Below, in pieces: positions 58,278 through 64,000 of a stretch of 64,000 nt of DNA. The stretch is from contig JNEN01001275.1 of the NCBI GenBank assembly GCA_000697355.1, positions 248,001 through 312,000 of the forward strand, read 5' to 3'. The position numbers and the translations under genes are program-made. The notes under the pieces were generated by a model. That model was not told where the DNA came from. It ran no database searches and saw only the letters and a list, made by a program, of their open reading frames with translations. Numbering within the stretch: the stretch's first letter is position 1; each line of letters opens with the position of its first letter. The stretch is from Syncephalastrum monosporum B8922. Taxonomy: Eukaryota; Mucoromycota; Mucoromycetes; Mucorales; Syncephalastraceae.

Positions 58278-61200
58278 TCTCATTGATTTGTCTTTATTCC
58301 TCGACTGCTTTTTATGCATATGTAAGATACTCCATTTTGTTTTCAGCATTAAGATCCAAATATTTCGCTACTGTGGGGAAGGATATATTGTTGGAAAATG
58401 TGTGCGACAAGTGGACTGTCACACGTTGGTGCAAAAACCATGCATTGCTATGCATAACTTACAAAAAAACTTCAATAACCGTACCACTCTATCATTTAGA
58501 TGCGGCTCGTCATTTCTAGCCTTTCTACATCTGTGTACTAACCCTATGCCCATGCTCTTTATCGGGTTATTGTCCTCGTCTTACATATGCTTTACCAGGG
58601 TGGTTGGATTATGGCGGATGTCAGAGAGCATCCGTCATGTTAGCTACATAGATATTCATTAATATCAAGTGTAATAATTTCGTATTCAAACAATGGTAAT
58701 TGCTTATAAAATTCATTTATGAATTCTGTCCTCGGAGCACGTGGAAAACACCGCCGCATCTACAAAAGAAACCAGCACAATTAACAAGATTTGCCTTCTT
58801 ATTTCCAAGAGAGCTTACCATTGTATAGGTGCGAAGCCAAATGATGGGAAGTGATGTTTTAGTTTGTTGAGAGGCGCAATGTGAACGGATTAGTAAATGG
58901 GGTTTGGCAATGTTATTGTTTCACTTATCTCCCCTCCCCCCCCCAAAAAAAAAGAAGAGACGTAAGCGGGCAGACAGAAGAGGGCGCAGACGGAGAAGAA
59001 GACAAGAGAAGAGAGAGGCGCAGGGCAGCAAGCTATGCTCATATAGAAGAGGTTAAATATGTTCGTAATGATGTGCTTTTGACGTGACGACTTATTATCG
59101 TGCACACCGGTGCATGGACGAGCGACCAGTGGCAGAGGGACTTGCTGGGAAATCATTCTGTCCGTATAGCCCCTGTTAGCTTATGCTTCTCGTCATGAGC
59201 TTTGTATAGCTGTACTCACTCCGGAAGACTTGGAAGAGAACAAAGGAAAAGAAGAAAAAAAGTAGACGTGGGAGAAAAACAGTCGTCTTTTAATGAGACA
59301 TATTCTTATCGATGGACTTTCATGCGATAACATGAAGCGCGTCTGCCAATGGGAAAAAGAACGCAGGAAAACAAGACCCTGACTGGAGTTGACGCCAGGT
59401 GCTTATTCGTCTTTCAGAGGTTTCATTGGCCTACTTTATCGTCACGGTTCACGTTCATCGAGGGAAAGAGAGACCGTCTGGAAGGGTGCTGATGCCATAG
59501 GTGTATCGCAGGAATGGTGTCAGATAGCAAAAGCTCCATCTGCGTTCTCTATATCGTGATAGACGAAATCGGCAAATGAAGCGGGGAGAATTTAACGGCT
59601 GTTGTCAAGCAAGATGTTGGCTGCTTATTGATCTCCAAAAAAAAAAAAAAAAATACCGGTGTAAGGAATATAACCCAGAACGAGGGATCTTCGCCTAGGT
59701 GGGAAGGATTCGCCTGTGAGGTAAGCTACTTGCATATTTTTTTATACATGGCGGTGAAACTCACTTTAGAGTGACACTCTGATTGCTCATAGCTCTGAGT
59801 ATCCCCTCCATCTTCGGCAACGGGTCTTCACACCTCAACTTAACATTCGCTCACTCTAGTCCGTTTCCCACCGCTTAATAGGTCAGGCTCCAAAGCCCCG
59901 TTTACGCTTCGTGTGTGCGGGAAACTGGTTAAATATGATCATGCTTGCTATGGGCTTTTCCACCTTCAGCCTGAGATATATTGGGATATTAGCGGTATAT
60001 CTTGATAGGTTTGTTTGGCATTTTCCTTTAGCAGTAGAAGAGCTACAGTGTCCAATCATTAACGAAACCGGGTCACTCGAGAAGTTATAGCATCTAGATT
60101 CTATTTGCTGCTCATTTTTCCCATTCACTCTTCTTTTAGTTCCTTTATCCAACTGAGCCCGTCCTTGCAGCCATAGAAATTCGACATAAAGAAGCACTGA
60201 CTGGCAATTAAACCTGTTTCTTCAGCGTCCTTCTCATGTAAATACCTATTTTACATACAGATAGATACTCGGTGCACTGTGATATCACTTTTTTGATTTA
60301 CAAGTGACATGATCGTTTAGACACTGTATTTTTCGTGCATTCACCCCGCGAGGAAAAGGACCGCAGCAAGTTGATACACAGACGAGTCTAACGCCTTATT
60401 GAAATGCAGAAGCGGGAGATTCGGCGGCGTTGCGCTGGCGAGATTTTCTGCGGCTGGCTGGCTCAGGAGGAACGAATCAGACACCGCACAGCAAATTATA
60501 AACGGTGTTGCCTCCGCGCCATCCACTGGTCTGCCATTCACAATGTCGCTGAGCTAAATGTAAGTCCCTAATACTCGCTCTTTTCTATTCTTTATTAACC
60601 CCCGACAACGGCCTTAAGAGCGAGACGATCGACTAATCTCCGTATCGATTCCACGACGCGGCAAGTCTACCTTTACATCAGGTTTATACATTGGAGCTCA
60701 TGCATACTGCTCAATAATAGCTCAAACAATAAGCAAGGTAGGTGCGCGGCATTAAGATCAAAATGGTGTGTGGGAATCAACGTAGTCGGCTATTATGATT
60801 GGCATCTTTTTTTGGGCTATCTCCCGCTTCAAAATTTTTTTCAAACAAAAATAATAACATCATCGATTTATGACGAGCGACATTGGGCGATCCCGGTCCA
60901 TAGGACGAAGGAGCCAAGAACCACACATAGAGAAGACTCTACCAGATACAGGTACATACTCGTTTCAGAGATACAACGAAGCTGAAATCTCGGCATGTTG
61001 CCCTGTTTAGCAAATGCAATCAATTGAGTAATTTCTGTCTTCATTTCTTTTCCGTGTCTCCCTTTTTGCACGTAATCTACACTTTGTGTCAAGATCGACC
61101 CCACGTTCCTTCCTTTAATATTTTCATGAGATTTTTTTTTTCGGATAAGGACCGGGCTGTTGGTAATAAACACTCGCAGTTTGTAGTTTACCTTTTGTAG

Positions 61201-61438
61201 CGAGTGTGTGTGACCTGCTATATATGGTGTGGCAAGACTCGGAAAGCACCAATCCCTGTCCCACCCGCTGCCTCCGCCTCCTCCCTTTCCTCTTTCTTTT
61301 TCATTCTCGAAATTCGAGTATATCGCTTGTCTCTTTCCATCTTATAACCTCACCACGCACACACACATACACACACATATATTATATATATATATTTTAT
61401 TAATTATACACATACGCTACAAAAGTAATTACCTGATA
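58278..61438. other. Large intergenic region, no gene recognised
   Basis: 3.2 kb, the longest gap here. It contains an 18-A run (59637-59654), short open frames such as 59883-60197 (minus) and 60341-60541 (minus), and AT-rich sequence. No protein motif, tRNA or repeat family could be confirmed. The right end (61330-61400) has CA and TA repeats and a T/C-rich leader before 61439. Confidence 0.5.
59637..59654. repeat. Poly(A) run, 18 nt
   Basis: Eighteen consecutive A in the 58278-61438 gap. It could be a retro-insertion tail, but no target-site duplication was confirmed. Confidence 0.8.
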
Positions 61439-62646
61439 ATGGGAAACCAGGCGAGTCGCGTGATCGAACGGAAACGCGACGGCAACGCAAGTCGTAAAAT
61501 AAGACGTCGCAGTACAGCTACTTTGCAGTCACACGTGTCCCACGGCAACTACAATTGGATCGAAGAAAACCAAGCAACAGCACTGAGTGCAGGTGCACTT
61601 AACGCAGCGATGGCTGCCGCACAACAGCAACAACAGCAACCGCCACAGCCACCACAACAACAGCCTCGCCGCAAATCCATAACCGAGTTCTTCACGAAGC
61701 GGAAAATGAGTTTCACAGCGGTGCGCCCTTCAGAGGAGGACTTTCGTGAATATGATAGGCTTCAACGAGTGGTAACACACGCATATCTTTGGAAAGAAAA
61801 GGAGATACAGGCGCTGATAGTACTTGATTTCCATTAGCATTACTTGCTGAAGAGTGCGCGTAAAACGAATGCTTGGGCGCCAATCGAAGCGCCTGCAGCC
61901 ATCTTGGACATTGGTTGCGGTAATGGCATCTGGGCGCTCGAGATGGCTACGCAGTTCCACCAGTCGCAGGTCCTCGGATTCGATATTCGACCACCTCCGG
62001 AGCAAACAGCCGGTCCAAAGAACTTGCGCTATGTACAAGCCAACATCCACGAGCGCTGGCCTATGGCAGATAATGCGGTCGACTTGTAAGCTTCGTCGTT
62101 GTTATGATATGACTAATTTGGCTTAATTTTTTCTTCTGTATTTTTAGCATCTTTATGCGTAACATGGCACAGGATATTCAGAAGCAGCAATGGCCCGCAC
62201 TCTTGCAGGAGATGCTGCGTGTCCTTAAACCAGGCGGATACATTGAATTACTTGATATCGAACCTCAATTTCACAACCCAGGGCCAGTCCAGCAAGCGTT
62301 CGACGGCTTCCGACAAGGACAATGGACCGAGCAAGGACTCGACTTCCAGTTCTGCGATCTTCTCGAAAAACTCATCGAAGAAACAGGCTTTGCACAGGTC
62401 GAGCGGCGGATGCTGGACATCCCGATCGGCGAGTGGCCCGACGAACCGGAGCTCAAGCAATTTGGCTTCATCAATAAGGAGACCAAAAAGGCTTTTTTGC
62501 GCAACCGCAAAAAGGAGCTCGTTGCGAAGTGGGGTATCTCTTCCGACGACTATGACATGGCTATTCAGGAGATCCTAGAAGAGTTTGATGATTATCACTC
62601 CTTCTCCCGTTTCAACTGTTGGATCGCTACCAAACCCTCTACCTAA
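61439..62646 (+). CDS. SAM-dependent methyltransferase with N-terminal myristoylation signal
   Basis: Class I methyltransferase of unknown substrate. Three exons (61439-61771, 61838-62085, 62148-62646) give 359 residues. It begins MGNQASRVIERKRDGNASRKIRRRS: Gly2 plus Ser6 fits the N-myristoyltransferase consensus, and the Arg/Lys patch fits a membrane-binding switch. A poly-Gln/Pro stretch (QQQQQPPQPPQQQP) follows. The catalytic core has motif I ILDIGCGNGIWALEMA, motif II VLGFDIRPP, FIFMRNMAQDI (motif IV region, restored by splicing) and EMLRVLKPGGYIELLDIE. The C-terminus ends CWIATKPST. The fold is close to fungal LaeA/UMTA-type methyltransferases. The biological substrate cannot be stated. 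Confidence 0.92.
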
Positions 62647-63497
62647 TTCTACATCCCTTTCCTTGTCTCTCTTTGTTTTCTTTCTTACATATCACACTCT
62701 CTTTTCTTCTGTCAGTAGTAACCCCATCCTCCGTACTCATCATGGTCAAGCCTAACACCAACACCAACACCAACTCCCTTTCTCTTTCGTCGCCTCTATA
62801 GCCCTTTATTGCTCTTTTTATTCTTTTCCTTGTTCATATTTGGCTTATCGTTTTCATTTTCCTTCTATACTCACTCCCATCTGCACCCGCGTATATACTC
62901 TCACATAGATAGATTGCATTGAATGCAGAAAGAGCACCCACATAAAGGGTAAAAACTAATATAGACTGTATAAACTTATAATGAAGACCATTTGACAGAT
63001 CTTATGCATTTACTTACTTTGTGGTCTGCTGGGCAAGATGACGATAAGAAGAAACGAGGAAAATCGGAAACAAATCTCGTTTCATTGAAAAAGCAGGTGA
63101 CTCAACCTGTGATAAATTGGGACTTCATAATCAGGTATCAAATTGCGCTTTAATTGTGTATAAAATGTCTTTGGTTGGTAGTCATTTTTGCATTGTATAA
63201 AAATGAGAACAAGAAAATCGATTCGCAGAGTACGCGCGAAACCTTTTGGTTTTTTTTTTTTTTTTTTTTTTTGGCTAAGTGCATGAAGGTAAGAGAAGGT
63301 TTTGCTAGTAGATTGTCGAGAAAATAGGTGGTGATAGAGGGTGGAAGTCATAGGCGATAGGATTGAGGACTTAAATGGAAGAAGGGATGGGTATGCAAAG
63401 ATATACTACACTTATATCACTGGTGTCCAACCATGTAACGTTTCATGCCTCTGCTATTTTATATCGTAAGTTTCAGAACGAATATGAAAGATTAAAG
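62647..63497. other. Intergenic, convergent 3' flanks
   Basis: 850 nt between convergent methyltransferase and CSN7 genes. The first 250 nt are T/C-rich 3' flank with an (ACCAAC)n repeat (about 62752-62775). A 23-T run lies at 63250-63272. No gene is recognised. Confidence 0.5.
63250..63272. repeat. Poly(T) run, 23 nt
   Basis: Twenty-three consecutive T, in the 3' flank of the minus-strand CSN7 gene. Confidence 0.9.
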
Positions 63498-64000
63498 TTA
63501 CCTCTTTTTAGCACGACCTCCGCGCTCAGGACCATGGGGGAATGTATGCTCGTCCTCGGTCATCATATGGTCGCTTGCAGGCGTACGACGGGTACGTACA
63601 CCTGCAGTCGTTGCCGGACCCGAGGAACTACCCATTGACAGCTCCTTTTTTTGTTTGACTTCTTGGCGCAGCTGCTCGACCTTGTGATCGTGGTCTGTGC
63701 GCTGCCAAAGGACTTGGTTCATCGTGTCCTGAATGGCTTGGATGCGGTTATCAATGGTCGACAAGACCGTCTCGGAGACGAGTGTCCATTGTGCAAGTGT
63801 GTCGATAGTTTGCCCCAGCTGCTCTGGCCGAAGATCCCGTCCCAGGGCAAACTCAACCTCGAGTAGCTGATGGCGTTGGTCGAGTTTTCCGCGGAGGATG
63901 CCTTGGTAGAACGCGTCGATTATCAGATCTTCCAGCTGACGAACGCTGTCCACCCTCAGATACTCTTGGAGCGGCGCGTAAGGCAGCGTACGACACCTCT
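63498..64000 (-). CDS. CSN7: COP9 signalosome subunit 7, C-terminal part
   Basis: PCI-domain subunit of the COP9 signalosome, which removes Nedd8 from cullins. The frame is open from the window edge to the stop at 63498, about 167 residues, lacking the N-terminal helical part. It shows LPYAPLQEYLRVDSVRQLEDLIIDAFYQGILRGKLDQRHQLLEV, aligning residue by residue with human COPS7A ([30 protein letters not shown]). GRDLRPEQLGQTIDTLAQW follows. The tail after the PCI winged helix is basic and disordered (RGGRAKKR). No intron is seen in this part. The gene continues outside the window. Confidence 0.93.
   Translation of the reverse strand, partial: RCRTLPYAPLQEYLRVDSVRQLEDLIIDAFYQGILRGKLDQRHQLLEVEFALGRDLRPEQLGQTIDTLAQWTLVSETVLSTIDNRIQAIQDTMNQVLWQRTDHDHKVEQLRQEVKQKKELSMGSSSGPATTAGVRTRRTPASDHMMTEDEHTFPHGPERGGRAKKR

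Noticed and set aside
59883..60197. 104-codon minus-strand frame in the large gap
   Set aside because: No recognisable domain, no leader structure; could be a decayed element but not supportable.
60341..60600. Possible short gene in either direction
   Set aside because: Both strands are open for about 65 codons with no motif; evidence is insufficient.

Overview
This window comes from the nuclear genome of a fungus, most likely an early-diverging (Mucoromycota, Mucorales-like) one. Genes are broken by many short GT-AG introns, mostly 50-90 nt. Promoters are pyrimidine-rich, and several genes belong to fungal families (Bzz1, Ubp2, Wwm1, Hal4/5-type kinase, Rch1-type carrier). These sit beside genes that budding yeast lost but early fungi keep (LAMTOR3 of Ragulator, COP9 subunit CSN7). 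The species call is inference. No virus, plasmid, CRISPR, rRNA or convincing tRNA was seen, and no intact mobile element.

Layout, left to right: 3' part of a calcium-binding external NADH dehydrogenase (1-1395, +); four-finger C2H2 factor (3525-4288, +); M1 aminopeptidase (4537-8032, -); F-box protein (9275-11213, -); complex I NDUFV1 (11695-13480, -); HIBCH/Ehd3-like mitochondrial protein (14169-16307, +); Dph4 (16434-16964, +); a small protein (17617-17886, +); a disordered basic protein (19263-20090, +); CTP:phosphocholine cytidylyltransferase (20533-21756, +); Bzz1 (22054-24957, -); VAP/Scs2 (25901-27475, +); mitochondrial tRNA 2-thiouridylase (27534-28751, -); Hal-type kinase (29715-31351, +); OSCA/TMEM63 channel (31804-34434, +); short tropomyosin (34683-35173, +); a small protein (35458-35712, +); SLC10A7/Rch1-like carrier (37739-40083, +); LAMTOR3 (40269-40811, +); a Cys-rich two-helix membrane protein (40972-42006, -); Cdh1/Fizzy-related APC/C activator (44063-45906, -); Wwm1-like WW protein (48077-48982, -); Ubp2 (49204-52938, -); IMP dehydrogenase (53498-55232, -); Ste20/PAK-like kinase (56662-58277, +); N-myristoylation-signal methyltransferase (61439-62646, +); CSN7, cut by the window end (63498-64000, -).

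The genes look like an ordinary eukaryotic mix, not one cluster. Loose themes recur: mitochondrial metabolism and translation (NDE, NDUFV1, HIBCH/mS47-like, Mtu1), actin and endocytosis (Bzz1, tropomyosin, PAK-like kinase), ER lipid contact and phosphatidylcholine synthesis (VAP, Pct1), calcium and osmotic signalling (EF-hand NDE, OSCA, Rch1, Hal kinase) and ubiquitin control (F-box, Ubp2, Cdh1, CSN7). I found no clearly new multi-gene system. The most interesting signals are within single genes: a 123-residue tropomyosin that would fit three actin periods, a HIBCH homologue with Ser at the catalytic Asp position, a Cdh1 with an abnormal C-box, a His-cluster extension on the Rch1-like carrier, a 34-nt intron in LAMTOR3 and a GC-AG intron in the HIBCH gene.
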